This document shows positions 16,417 to 25,215 of a stretch of DNA of 58,035 nucleotides, in pieces (the first letter of the stretch is position 1; each line of letters opens with the position of its first letter). The position numbers and the translations under genes are program-made. Below the pieces are notes generated by a model that saw only the letters and a list, made by a program, of their open reading frames with translations, searched no databases and was not told the DNA's origin. The stretch is taken from the NCBI GenBank assembly GCA_030655145.1, contig JAURWD010000031.1, positions 1 through 58,035 on the forward strand, written 5' to 3'. This DNA comes from Ferruginibacter sp. (GTDB taxonomy: Bacteria > Bacteroidota > Bacteroidia > Chitinophagales > Chitinophagaceae).

Positions 16417-17892
16417 TTAAGCACCGAGTTTCCAGCCTTCGCGATACTGGCGTTTCACGAAGTTGTTGGCTTCTTCGAAGTTTGTGATCTTCATATTTGC
16501 ACCATCCCAAAGCAGTTCAATACCACGACCCGGGAAGTCGAAACGCGTTGCATCATTTGCCCTTGGCTTTCTCAGGTCGTAGCTCCTGATCGCAAGGTTA
16601 CCCATTAAAACTGTTTCAGTCAACGGTCCTGCAATTTCAAACGGAGAGCTCAAGGCTTTTGCCTCTTTGCTGTTTAGCCCTGCAATGGCCGCTTCAACCC
16701 ATTGAGCGTAGTGACCACCTGCGCCATTAACTACGCGTGGTACCGTTACCGGTACATTCACTTCCGCATTCCTCGATAGTGGCAATAAACGGGCATTTGC
16801 TCCATAGGTATCGCACATCATTTTTCCCTTGCTTCCTACAAAAATTACCCCGTTACCACCATCACCCATAATTTCATTTGCACCAAGTTCGTCTGGGCGT
16901 TCGGGTTGTATACCTCCATCCATCCAATGCATGGTCAAAGGATTTTTCGGATCTTTTGTTGCGAATTTCAGCGTTACATGCGAAGAGGCCGGAGCACTCT
17001 CAGGGAAGTATCCACGACGGAACGGTCCCGTATATACGCTGCCGACACTACAAGCAGCTGAAATAGGATAGCCAAGATTCAATACCCTGAATGGCGCTTC
17101 GATCAAATGACAGCCCATGTCTCCCAAGGCACCTGTTCCATATTCCCACCAGCCACGCCAGTTGAACGGAACAATATTTTCAACAAACTCTTTCTTTGGA
17201 GCTGTACCCAGCCAGAGATCCCAATCAAGTTCTGCCGGGATGCTGTTGGTTGTTGTTGGCCAGGGAACGCCTTGCGGCCATACCGGGCGATCTGTCCAGA
17301 TGTAAACATCGCTTACATCACCGATGAGCCCGGCCTGGAACCATTCCATCAGTTTACGTACGCCATCACCAGACGAACCCTGGTTGCCCATCTGTGTTAC
17401 CACCTTATATTTTACCGCGGCTTCAGTGAGCATTCTTGCCTCATAAATATCATGTGTCAACGGTTTCTGAACATACACGTGCTTGCCCATCTGCATAGCA
17501 GCCATGGCCTGTACTGCATGGTTATGATCCGGCGTGGATACAGAAACGGCATCGATGTTCTTGCCTTCTTTTTCCAGCATCTTCCGGTAGTCTTTGTAAT
17601 ATTTTGCTTTCGGAAAACGCTCGCGGCTTTTTACTGCCTGGCGATCATCCACGTCACACAAAAACGCGATCTCCGCTTTGCCGCTTTTGAAAAATTCATT
17701 GATATCACTTTCTCCTTTTCCACCTACGCCAATGCCCGCAACCATTAACTTGTCGCTCGGTGCGGTGAAACCTTTACCCCCCAGCACGTGACGGGGAACG
17801 ATGTAAAAACCGGCAGCCATCACAAGGCCGTTCTTTAAAAAATTTCTTCTTGATTTGTTTTCCTGGGCAAGCACAGGTTTTTTCTTTTTCAT
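16417..17892 (-). CDS. Gfo/Idh/MocA family oxidoreductase with twin-arginine signal
   Basis: A 491-residue oxidoreductase. Residues 13-38 look like a twin-arginine signal (SRRNFLKNGLVMAAG), so the enzyme should be exported with its nicotinamide cofactor bound, as in glucose-fructose oxidoreductase. The Rossmann motif VAGIGVGGKG is near residue 51. The catalytic motif is Q142-K143-P144, where the family usually has EKP; the Lys is kept. The C-terminal domain has WLGTAPKKEFVENIVPFNWRG (core LGTAPKKEF) and GTGALGDMGCHLIEAPF near residue 254. The gene stands alone between two convergent terminators and the divergent double-DUF1080 gene. Its role is probably a periplasmic step on 3-keto sugars; glycosidase activity of the GH109 type is an alternative. 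Confidence 0.88.
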   Translation of the reverse strand: MKKKKPVLAQENKSRRNFLKNGLVMAAGFYIVPRHVLGGKGFTAPSDKLMVAGIGVGGKGESDINEFFKSGKAEIAFLCDVDDRQAVKSRERFPKAKYYKDYRKMLEKEGKNIDAVSVSTPDHNHAVQAMAAMQMGKHVYVQKPLTHDIYEARMLTEAAVKYKVVTQMGNQGSSGDGVRKLMEWFQAGLIGDVSDVYIWTDRPVWPQGVPWPTTTNSIPAELDWDLWLGTAPKKEFVENIVPFNWRGWWEYGTGALGDMGCHLIEAPFRVLNLGYPISAACSVGSVYTGPFRRGYFPESAPASSHVTLKFATKDPKNPLTMHWMDGGIQPERPDELGANEIMGDGGNGVIFVGSKGKMMCDTYGANARLLPLSRNAEVNVPVTVPRVVNGAGGHYAQWVEAAIAGLNSKEAKALSSPFEIAGPLTETVLMGNLAIRSYDLRKPRANDATRFDFPGRGIELLWDGANMKITNFEEANNFVKRQYREGWKLGA

Positions 17893-18138
17893 TTGAGATC
17901 TGTTGGTGAGTCAATCGGTTACCGTTGTAAATTAATTTATTTTGGGCTGTTTCATCTTTTAATGATGAAATCTTTTTGACAACTTTATTTTCATTCCACG
18001 AAAGGCGTTACCGCATGGATATCTTCCATTAAAAATTTTCTTACAGCAAGCGTCTTTCATTTCAATTAGGCAACATTTGCAGAAAGCCATCTGGTTAAAA
18101 TGTGTTATTTTTCCGGTTCCTGATTCCACCCCGGATCG

Positions 18139-18171
18139 TTTTGATTGCAAAGGCGCTTAATGCTAAATTTT
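18139..18171 (+). promoter_or_regulatory. Candidate Bacteroidota promoter upstream of the double-DUF1080 gene
   Basis: TTTTG at 18139-18143 and TAAATTTT at 18164-18171 are 20 bp apart. They resemble the -33 TTTG and -7 TAnnTTTG elements, but the last base of the -7 box does not match. The resulting leader would be under 10 nt, so this is weak. Confidence 0.25.
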
Positions 18172-18184
18172 TATAATCTTTTCG

Positions 18185-19585
18185 ATGAACAAACTCCTGC
18201 TGCTGCTATTGTTTCTTGGACCTCTTAACAAGGTTAACTTGTTCGCTCAATCAAAAAAAACTTTACAGTGGATCAGCCTCTTTAACGGAAAAGACCTAAC
18301 AGGATGGAAACAACTGAATGGTAAGGCGAAGTATGAAGTAAAAAACGGCGAGATCGTAGGAACTACCGTCCCTGGTGAGCCTAACAGTTTTCTCGCCACT
18401 GAGAAAGAGTATGGCGATTTTGTTTTTGAAGTGGACTTCAAGATGAACAGCACCATGAATTCCGGGATACAATTTCGTAGTGAAATAAAAGATGCCGATG
18501 ATACCTGCCATGTAACGGATAAAAAAGTTCCCGAACGGGTGCATGGCTACCAGGTAGAGATCGATCCCTCCGAACGAGACTGGAGTGGGGGTATTTATGA
18601 TGAAGCAAGAAGAGGTTGGTTATACTCACTGGAAAATAATCCGGGTGCTAAGCCGGCATTTAAAAAAGAAGGTTGGAACCGGTACCGCGTTGAGTGCATT
18701 GGCAACAGCATCCGCACCTGGGTTAACGGTGTCGCATGTGCGCATTTAATTGATGCCATGACGCCGCGTGGATTCATCGCCTTGCAGGTACATGCCATCG
18801 GCGATCCTTCCGAAGCAGGGAAGGAGATACATTGGAAAAATATCCGCATACAAACCGTTGGGTTACAGCCGGCTCCTGCTGACAATATTTTCGTGATCAA
18901 TACCATCCCGAACAATTTGTCGCCTGAAGAAAAAAGAGCCGGTATGCGGCTGTTGTGGGACGGAAAAACTACCCAGGGCTGGCGCGGTGCTTACAAAAAT
19001 AATTTTCCCGACCAGGTTTGGTACATCAGCAATGGTACCTTAAATGTGAAAGGAACCACTGGCGCCGAATCTGCTAACGGCGGAGATATTGTAACCACGG
19101 AAGAGTTTGGCGCGTTTGATCTGCAATTTGAATTTAAACTGACCGACACGGCAAATAGTGGTGTTAAATATTTTGTTACTGAAAAAGAACAGAACAGCGG
19201 CTCTGCCATTGGACTGGAGTACCAGGTGCTTGATGATGATAAACATCCCGACGCTAAACTTGGTTCCATCGGTAACCGCACCATGGCCTCCCTGTACGAC
19301 CTGATTCCTTCTTTAAAAATAACGGCCGGGCGGCGGGAAAAATTACCCGTGGGCGAATGGAACCGTGGTCGCATCGTGGTATTTCCTGATAATAAGATCG
19401 AGCATTGGATCAATGGCTGGAAAGTGGTGGAATACCAACGCGGAACGCCGTACTTTTATGCGCTTGTTGCCCGGAGTAAATATGCACAATGGCCGGAATT
19501 TGGCATGGCGAAAAAAGGACACATCCTATTACAGGAACATGGTACCCAGGTTTCATTCAGGAGCATCAAGATCCGGGAACTTTGA
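18185..19585 (+). CDS. Double DUF1080 protein (3-keto-disaccharide hydrolase family)
   Basis: A 466-residue secreted protein with a Sec signal peptide (residues 1-22, ending VNLFAQS) and two DUF1080 jellyroll domains in tandem. Domain one covers about residues 28-222, with LFNGKDLTGWKQ, MNSGIQFRSE and WKNIRIQ; domain two covers about 255-466, with LLWDGKTTQGWRG, ANSGVKYFV and SFRSIKIREL. Single-domain members such as the gene at 3279 are the usual form. The two halves are only distantly similar to each other, so this is an old fusion rather than a recent duplication. The gene is divergent from the Tat-type Gfo/Idh gene and precedes a second Tat-type Gfo/Idh gene at 19840, separated by a repeat array. 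Confidence 0.87.
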   Translation: MNKLLLLLLFLGPLNKVNLFAQSKKTLQWISLFNGKDLTGWKQLNGKAKYEVKNGEIVGTTVPGEPNSFLATEKEYGDFVFEVDFKMNSTMNSGIQFRSEIKDADDTCHVTDKKVPERVHGYQVEIDPSERDWSGGIYDEARRGWLYSLENNPGAKPAFKKEGWNRYRVECIGNSIRTWVNGVACAHLIDAMTPRGFIALQVHAIGDPSEAGKEIHWKNIRIQTVGLQPAPADNIFVINTIPNNLSPEEKRAGMRLLWDGKTTQGWRGAYKNNFPDQVWYISNGTLNVKGTTGAESANGGDIVTTEEFGAFDLQFEFKLTDTANSGVKYFVTEKEQNSGSAIGLEYQVLDDDKHPDAKLGSIGNRTMASLYDLIPSLKITAGRREKLPVGEWNRGRIVVFPDNKIEHWINGWKVVEYQRGTPYFYALVARSKYAQWPEFGMAKKGHILLQEHGTQVSFRSIKIREL

Positions 19586-19703
19586 AAAAAGGTAATTTGA
19601 ATATTGATTAATAAATGATGAATGACTGTTGAATCATTGATGATAGTGGCTGAATGATAGATGATAAGTATTCATTGATAAATGAAATACAAGGTACACC
19701 AGG

Positions 19704-19801
19704 AACCATGAACCATCAACCATCAACCATCAACCATCAACCATGAACCATCAGCCATGAACCATCAACCATGAACCATCAACCATGAACCATCAATCAT
19801 C
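19704..19801. repeat. Tandem array of 14 seven-base units (AACCATC/AACCATG)
   Basis: Fourteen contiguous 7-mers fill 98 bp. The consensus is AACCATS; eight units end in C plus a variant AATCATC, and five end in G including one AGCCATG. C- and G-ending units alternate in the second half, giving a 14-bp higher-order period. The array lies between the double-DUF1080 gene and the following Gfo/Idh gene, 38 bp before its ATG. The 100 bp upstream is also rich in ATGATNGATGA-like degenerate repeats. Confidence 0.95.
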
Positions 19802-19839
19802 TACTATAAATAACCTTTTCCATTAACAAACGCAGCAAT

Positions 19840-21201
19840 ATGAAAAAAAACAATCGCAGGCTTTTTTTGAAAAACTCTTTACAGGCTGCCGCGGGCACCT
19901 ACGTAGCAACCATGGGTTTCAGTGCGAAAAGTTATGCCAACATCATCGGTGCGAATGATCGCGTACGCCTTGGCGTTATCGGCTACTCCGAGCGCTTCCG
20001 CAATTCTCATCTTCCTGCTTTTTTACAACATAATAAAGAGTTGAATTTTGACATTGTGGCCGTCTCCGACATCTGGAAATTACGCCGGGAGGAAGGCCAG
20101 GCCTACCTGAAAGAAAAGCTGGGGCACGACGTAACAGCCTGCGTGAATAACGAGGCCCTCTATGCGCTGAAAGATATTGATGGGGTGTTTATCAGTACCG
20201 CCGACTTTCAACATGCGCTGCATGCGATCGAAGCGGTCAAAGCAAACTGCGATGTCTATTGCGAGAAACCATTTGCCGAAACAATGGAAGATAATCGCCT
20301 GGCGCTAAAAACCATCAAAGCTTCGGATCGCATTGTAACGATCGGCTCACAACGCCGAAGCGGAGCGAATTACAAAGCTGCCGCCGATTTTATCCAGTCG
20401 GGAAAATTTGGACCTGTAACCATGGTGGAGTTAAGCTGGAATGTGAACCAGCCGGGTCGCTGGCGCCGGCCCGACCTGGTGGCAAAATGTAAAGAGGCTG
20501 ACCTCGACTGGAAACGCTACCTGATGAATCGTCCCTTCGAAGCTTTCGATCCCCGTAAATACCTGGAATATCGTCTGTTTTGGCCATACTCTTCGGGCAT
20601 GCCCGGACAATGGATGTCGCACCAGATCGATACCGTGCATTGGTTTACCGGTTTGCAACATCCGCGGAGCGTAACAGCAAACGGTGGTATCTATATGTGG
20701 AAAGATGGCCGGAGAAATTGGGATACGACCACGGCGGTGTTTGACTATGGTCCGAAGGACGATGCCACCTCCGGCTTCCAGGTAGTGTTTATGTCGCGTA
20801 TGCACAATGGCGATGAAAATCCCACCGAGATCTATTATTCTAATGGGGGCGAGTTGAACCTGAATACAAATAAGATATCTCCGAAAGGAGGCCTTTCAGA
20901 AAGGATGGCAAAGCAAATGAATATGCAGGCTAATCTCTTACCGGAAATTAACCTGACCGACCGTATTGTAAAAGTTGAATCAGGCGCTAACACCGGGGGC
21001 GACATACTCACCTCTTCGCATGTACGCAACTGGATGGAATGTATGCGTAGCCGTAAGCCAACCAATGCACCGGTTGAAGCTGGTTACTATCATTCTATTG
21101 CCACGATCATGACCAATGCAGCGGCGAGAACCGGTTCGAAAGTCACGTTTGACGAAAGCTCGCAGGAGGTAATGGTAAATGGGAAGGCATTTAAATATTA
21201 A
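19840..21201 (+). CDS. Gfo/Idh/MocA family oxidoreductase with twin-arginine signal
   Basis: A 453-residue oxidoreductase. Residues 4-31 look like a twin-arginine signal (NNRRLFLKNSLQAAAG then KSYA), predicting export. The Rossmann region is LGVIGYSERFRNSHLPAF near residue 45, and the catalytic EKP is at residues 142-144. The C-terminal domain carries WNVNQPGRWRRPDLV, FWPYSSGMPGQWMSHQID and VHWFTGLQHP, which is the arrangement seen in periplasmic members of the family. It shares signal type and motif positions with the gene at 16417 but keeps the canonical E before the K-P. The repeat array just upstream may carry its leader. Together with the double-DUF1080 protein it could form a periplasmic pair for oxidised glycosides. 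Confidence 0.87.
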   Translation: MKKNNRRLFLKNSLQAAAGTYVATMGFSAKSYANIIGANDRVRLGVIGYSERFRNSHLPAFLQHNKELNFDIVAVSDIWKLRREEGQAYLKEKLGHDVTACVNNEALYALKDIDGVFISTADFQHALHAIEAVKANCDVYCEKPFAETMEDNRLALKTIKASDRIVTIGSQRRSGANYKAAADFIQSGKFGPVTMVELSWNVNQPGRWRRPDLVAKCKEADLDWKRYLMNRPFEAFDPRKYLEYRLFWPYSSGMPGQWMSHQIDTVHWFTGLQHPRSVTANGGIYMWKDGRRNWDTTTAVFDYGPKDDATSGFQVVFMSRMHNGDENPTEIYYSNGGELNLNTNKISPKGGLSERMAKQMNMQANLLPEINLTDRIVKVESGANTGGDILTSSHVRNWMECMRSRKPTNAPVEAGYYHSIATIMTNAAARTGSKVTFDESSQEVMVNGKAFKY

Positions 21202-21227
21202 TGACCAGGGGCTGAAATGTCAGCCCC

Positions 21228-22151
21228 TTATTTTTTTAACCAACCATTTGTGCTCATCCAATTGATGCATCTTTCCATCCACAGGTCTGTTGAGTTTTTC
21301 ATTTTCATTCCAAAACCATGACCGCCGCCCTGGTAGATGTGTAATTCTGCCCGTACATTATTTTTCAACAACGCCTGGTAAAACAAGACGCTGTTTACGG
21401 CAGTAACACCTTTGTCATCACTCGCATGTACGAGGAGGGTTGGTGGCGTTTGCGCGTTAACGTTTAATTCATTTGAATATTCCTTCAGGCGCTCAGCGCC
21501 GGGCTTCTTACCTAACAATTGTGTGGCTGAACCTTTGTGCGTAACAGTTGAATCATTCATGTTGATCACAGGATAGATCAGTATCATGAAATCCGGCCGC
21601 AGGCTGGTCTTCTCTTTATTATCGATGGTGTTTCGCAAGAAATGTGTTCCCGCTGTGGAAGCGAGGTGCCCACCTGCAGAAAAGCCCATGATGCCAATAC
21701 GGTCAGGAGAAATGTTCCACTCTACCGCTTTTTCCCGAACTGTTTTCAGGGCTTGTTGTGCATCCTGTAAAGGACCAATTTCTTTGTGCAGCATCGTCGC
21801 GTCATCTGGTATGCGGTATTTCAATACAAAAGCCGCAACACCGGACTTTACAAACTCTTTTGCCACATCAGTTCCCTCGTGACTGTTCGCATTTATAGAA
21901 TAACCACCGCCGGGGCAAATGATAACAGCAGCACCCGTAGCGATCTCTTTGGCTGGCAGGAAAATCGTGAGAGTGGGTTTTGAGATTTTGCTGATCCTGG
22001 TAATACCATCTGCACTGGTCTCAGTTTTTTCTTCATCGGGGGCAGGCTTGCTGTTTGGAATTGCTCCGGGATATAATGGAATTACGGTTTGAGCCTGTAC
22101 AATGTTTTTCATAGCCGTCAACATAAATAGAAGAACAATAATTTTTTTCAT
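21228..22151 (-). CDS. Secreted alpha/beta hydrolase, carbohydrate-esterase type
   Basis: The start was placed at the internal ATG at 22151, because the frame from there begins with a normal signal peptide (MKKIIVLLFMLTAMKN, ending VQAQ); the frame is open nine codons further upstream. The 307-residue product has the oxyanion loop CPGGGYSINANSHEG near residue 77, the nucleophile elbow GFSAGG with Ser158, and the acid and base in LLVHASDDKGVTAVNS and GGGHGFGMK. This is the pattern of BD-FAE/AXE-like esterases that remove acetyl or feruloyl groups from plant polysaccharides. It is convergent with the Gfo/Idh gene and divergent from the sialate-esterase-like gene at 22318. Confidence 0.85.
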   Translation of the reverse strand: MKKIIVLLFMLTAMKNIVQAQTVIPLYPGAIPNSKPAPDEEKTETSADGITRISKISKPTLTIFLPAKEIATGAAVIICPGGGYSINANSHEGTDVAKEFVKSGVAAFVLKYRIPDDATMLHKEIGPLQDAQQALKTVREKAVEWNISPDRIGIMGFSAGGHLASTAGTHFLRNTIDNKEKTSLRPDFMILIYPVINMNDSTVTHKGSATQLLGKKPGAERLKEYSNELNVNAQTPPTLLVHASDDKGVTAVNSVLFYQALLKNNVRAELHIYQGGGHGFGMKMKNSTDLWMERCINWMSTNGWLKK

Positions 22152-22317
22152 AATCCATCGCTTGTTTAAGGTCTGCAATATAAATGAACAAATTTTATCA
22201 AAGCATGATTCAATTCTACCCGGTGCTCAAAATAAATCAGCAAGTTGCTATCTTTAAAACCTGGTTGAAATTGCACCTTCCGCTTGCGAGGTGTAAAAAA
22301 ATTCTACTACTTACTAT

Positions 22318-24282
22318 ATGAAAAACATCCTCGCGGGATTACTCCTTCTGTGTATTGCTCCCACAGTTTTCGCGAACGTTCGCCTGCCAAAAATTTTTGG
22401 AAACAATATGGTCCTTCAGAGAGGGCAACCGATCCCGGTATGGGGCTGGGCCGATAAAAACGAAAAGATCACCGTTCGCTTGAATACGCAGGTAAAAAAT
22501 GTAAAGACTGATGCCAATGGTAAGTGGCGTGTCGACCTCTCCTCGATGGAAGCGGGAGGACCTTACGAATTAAATGTGAATGGAAAGAACAGCATTCGTT
22601 TTACGAATGTACTCATCGGCGATGTGTGGGTTTGCTCGGGTCAATCAAATATGGAATGGACGCTTAATAATACGGATGGAGCCGCGAAAGAAATAGCAAC
22701 AGCCAACTTTCCCCAGTTGCGCCATTTTGCAGTGACCAAGGCGGTGGCTTCGGAGGTCCAGGATGATGTGAAAGGTGGCGAATGGGATATCTGTACACCC
22801 ACCACTGCCGCGAATTTCACGGCAGTCGGATATTATTTTGCAAAAGAACTGATGCGGGAACTGAAGGTCCCGATCGGTTTGTTAAATACTTCCTGGGGCG
22901 GAACGCACGTAGAAACCTGGACGAGCAGGGATGCCTTTGAACACAGTGATGAATTCAAGTCAATGATCGCTCAAATGCCAACCCTCAACCTGGATTCTCT
23001 TTCCCGGCAAAAAAATGCAGCGGCAGAAAAAAGGATTGCAGCCTTGCAGGGAAAATTTCAAAATGGAAAAATGGATGTTGGCGCCTGGAAGGATGCGTCC
23101 TTCAACGATGCTGCCTGGCCGAAAATGAAAGTACCCGGCGAATGGGAAGGTCAAGAACTTGGTGACGTTGACGGGATAGTATGGCTGCGTAAAACCATTG
23201 ACCTCACGACGGAACAGGCAGGTAAAGAAGCTGTACTGGAATTGGCGATGATTGACGATGCGGACGAAACCTTTATTAACGGTGTGAAGGTTGGAACTAC
23301 GAACGGCTATAATGAAAAGCGGCATTATAAAATTCCGGCGGGCACTTTAAAACCCGGCAAAAACAGTATTGCCCTTAGGGTGAATGATACCGGCGGTGGG
23401 GGAGGTATCCACGGTGAACCAGCCGATGTAAAATTGACTGTCGGGAACAATCCATTGCCGCTTGACGGCATATGGCAATACCAGGTTGAATCGGTCCTTG
23501 GAGGTTCAACAGGGGTAGGGCCAAACAGCTATCCAACTCTCTTGTACAACGCGATGCTTCATCCACTTGTTCCCTTCGCGATAAAGGGCGCAATCTGGTA
23601 CCAGGGCGAGTCAAATGCGGGCCGCGCTGTTCAATATGGCCGGGCATTTCCGCTGATGATCACCGACTGGCGCAAGCAATGGAAACAGGGTGACTTTCCA
23701 TTTTATTTTGTTCAACTGGCCACCTTCAACGCGGGCAATGGAAACAGCGAACGTGGTAGTTCCTGGGCCGAGTTACGCGAAGCACAGACCGCGACTTTAA
23801 AATTGCCAAATACTGGTATGGCCGTCACCACAGATATTGGCGATCCGAAAGATATTCATCCAAGAAATAAGCTCGATGTCGGTAAACGTCTTGCTGCGGT
23901 TGCCCTGAATAAAACCTATGGCAAAGGCAATGTATTTAGTGGACCAACCTTCACTTCCATGAAGACAGAAGGTAACAAGATCATCCTGTCTTTCGATCAC
24001 CTGGGCGGTGGACTTTCTACCCAAAATAAATACGGCTACCTGCAAGGATTCGAGATATCAGGAACGGATAAACGCTTTTACCCGGCGAGGGCTTTTATTG
24101 AAGGCGATAAGGTGGTTGTTTTCCAGGAAGGAGTAGCGAGCCCGGTAGCGGTGCGTTTCGGTTGGGCAGATGATGCGGGTGAGAATAACCTGTTTAATAA
24201 AGAAGGATTTCCCGCAGTGCCGTTCCGCACAGACAGCTGGCCATTGAGCACCGAAAAGAATGTCTACCAGGTAGGAAACTAA
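22318..24282 (+). CDS. Sialate O-acetylesterase-family (SASA) carbohydrate esterase
   Basis: A 654-residue secreted protein with a signal peptide (residues 1-19, ending VFA). The SGNH-type esterase parts are GQSNM with the nucleophile Ser110, a middle AIWYQGESNAG block, and DIHPRNKLDVG, which carries the catalytic Asp and His. Between the first two lies a beta-sandwich insert (about residues 240-380) with the DDADETFINGVKVG type of carbohydrate-binding fold, common in this family. In xylan-degrading clusters these enzymes remove acetyl groups from xylan or pectin rather than from sialic acid. The next gene, another esterase, starts 32 bp on and is probably co-transcribed. Confidence 0.9.
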   Translation: MKNILAGLLLLCIAPTVFANVRLPKIFGNNMVLQRGQPIPVWGWADKNEKITVRLNTQVKNVKTDANGKWRVDLSSMEAGGPYELNVNGKNSIRFTNVLIGDVWVCSGQSNMEWTLNNTDGAAKEIATANFPQLRHFAVTKAVASEVQDDVKGGEWDICTPTTAANFTAVGYYFAKELMRELKVPIGLLNTSWGGTHVETWTSRDAFEHSDEFKSMIAQMPTLNLDSLSRQKNAAAEKRIAALQGKFQNGKMDVGAWKDASFNDAAWPKMKVPGEWEGQELGDVDGIVWLRKTIDLTTEQAGKEAVLELAMIDDADETFINGVKVGTTNGYNEKRHYKIPAGTLKPGKNSIALRVNDTGGGGGIHGEPADVKLTVGNNPLPLDGIWQYQVESVLGGSTGVGPNSYPTLLYNAMLHPLVPFAIKGAIWYQGESNAGRAVQYGRAFPLMITDWRKQWKQGDFPFYFVQLATFNAGNGNSERGSSWAELREAQTATLKLPNTGMAVTTDIGDPKDIHPRNKLDVGKRLAAVALNKTYGKGNVFSGPTFTSMKTEGNKIILSFDHLGGGLSTQNKYGYLQGFEISGTDKRFYPARAFIEGDKVVVFQEGVASPVAVRFGWADDAGENNLFNKEGFPAVPFRTDSWPLSTEKNVYQVGN

Positions 24283-24314
24283 ACTGGTAATTCACTCTCC
24301 TTAAACTATTTTAC

Positions 24315-25190
24315 ATGAAAAAATTTGTAAGCTTCCTGTTCCTGCTTTGCTGCGTAAACTTCGTATACCCGCAAGGGAGAGTGGTCGAGAGTCTTGAACT
24401 CAACAGTCGTGTTTTGGGTAAGACCGTAAAATATTCCATTTACCTGCCGGCTAACTATAATGCCGCCCAGCGCCGCTTTCCAGTGTTGTACCTGTTGCAC
24501 GGGTATTCAGATGATGAAACCGGTTGGACGCAGTTTGGTGAAGTAGAGCGCATAACCAACGACGCTGTATCAAAAAATGAAGCCACGGAAATGATAATCG
24601 CTATGCCCGATGCCGGCGTTTCCTGGTACATCAATGATGCCGCCGGGAAATTGAAATTTGAAGATTTCTTTGTGAGTGAGTTTATTCCCTATATCGATTC
24701 AATGTATAAAACCCGGGCTAAAAAAGAGTACAGATCGGTCGCGGGTTTATCCATGGGTGGTTATGGAACCTTGATCTATGCCATGAAGCATCCTGAGCTT
24801 TTCGTAGCCTGTGCGCCGTTGAGCGCAGCAGTCTGGAGCGATGATCATATCATTGAAATTCCGGCGAAAGACTGGACTCAATATAAGTTCAATGAATTGT
24901 ATGGGAGCAACCAGGAAGGTAAGGCGAGGTTGACGAAACATTGGTACTCAAACTCAATCATTAAACTGGCCGAAACTATTCCGGTCGAGAAACTCAACCA
25001 GGTCCGCTATTATATTGACTGTGGTGACGATGATTTCCTCATCGAAGGAAACATGGCGTTGCACGCGGCATTAACGCGGAAAAAGGTAAAGCACGAATTC
25101 CGAGTGCGGGATGGCGTCCATGACTGGACCTATTGGCGAACCGCCTTGCCGGAAGTGTTGAAATTTATTACCGAGAGTTTTCATCGCTAG
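24315..25190 (+). CDS. Secreted esterase, esterase D / CE1-like
   Basis: A 291-residue alpha/beta hydrolase with a signal peptide (residues 1-19, ending VYPQ). It begins with VLGKTVKYSIYLPANYN, then LLHGYSDDETGWTQFG, the nucleophile elbow GLSMGG with Ser146, the acid in YYIDCGDDDFLIEGN, and the base in RDGVHDWTYWRTALP. This is the esterase D / feruloyl-esterase group (PF00756). Following the SASA gene by 32 bp, it completes an esterase pair suited to decorated xylan. It converges on the AraC gene with only 25 bp between the stops. Confidence 0.9.
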   Translation: MKKFVSFLFLLCCVNFVYPQGRVVESLELNSRVLGKTVKYSIYLPANYNAAQRRFPVLYLLHGYSDDETGWTQFGEVERITNDAVSKNEATEMIIAMPDAGVSWYINDAAGKLKFEDFFVSEFIPYIDSMYKTRAKKEYRSVAGLSMGGYGTLIYAMKHPELFVACAPLSAAVWSDDHIIEIPAKDWTQYKFNELYGSNQEGKARLTKHWYSNSIIKLAETIPVEKLNQVRYYIDCGDDDFLIEGNMALHAALTRKKVKHEFRVRDGVHDWTYWRTALPEVLKFITESFHR

Positions 25191-25215
25191 TTTTATTGAG
25201 ACTTACCAACGCATG

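Noticed and set aside
19704..19801. CRISPR array
   Set aside because: Units are 7 bp with no spacers between them and there are no cas genes, so it is a simple tandem repeat.
22271..22296. Hairpin just before the SASA gene as a terminator
   Set aside because: The stem has a wobble and a bulge and is followed by A rather than T on the relevant strand; it may only be a leader structure.
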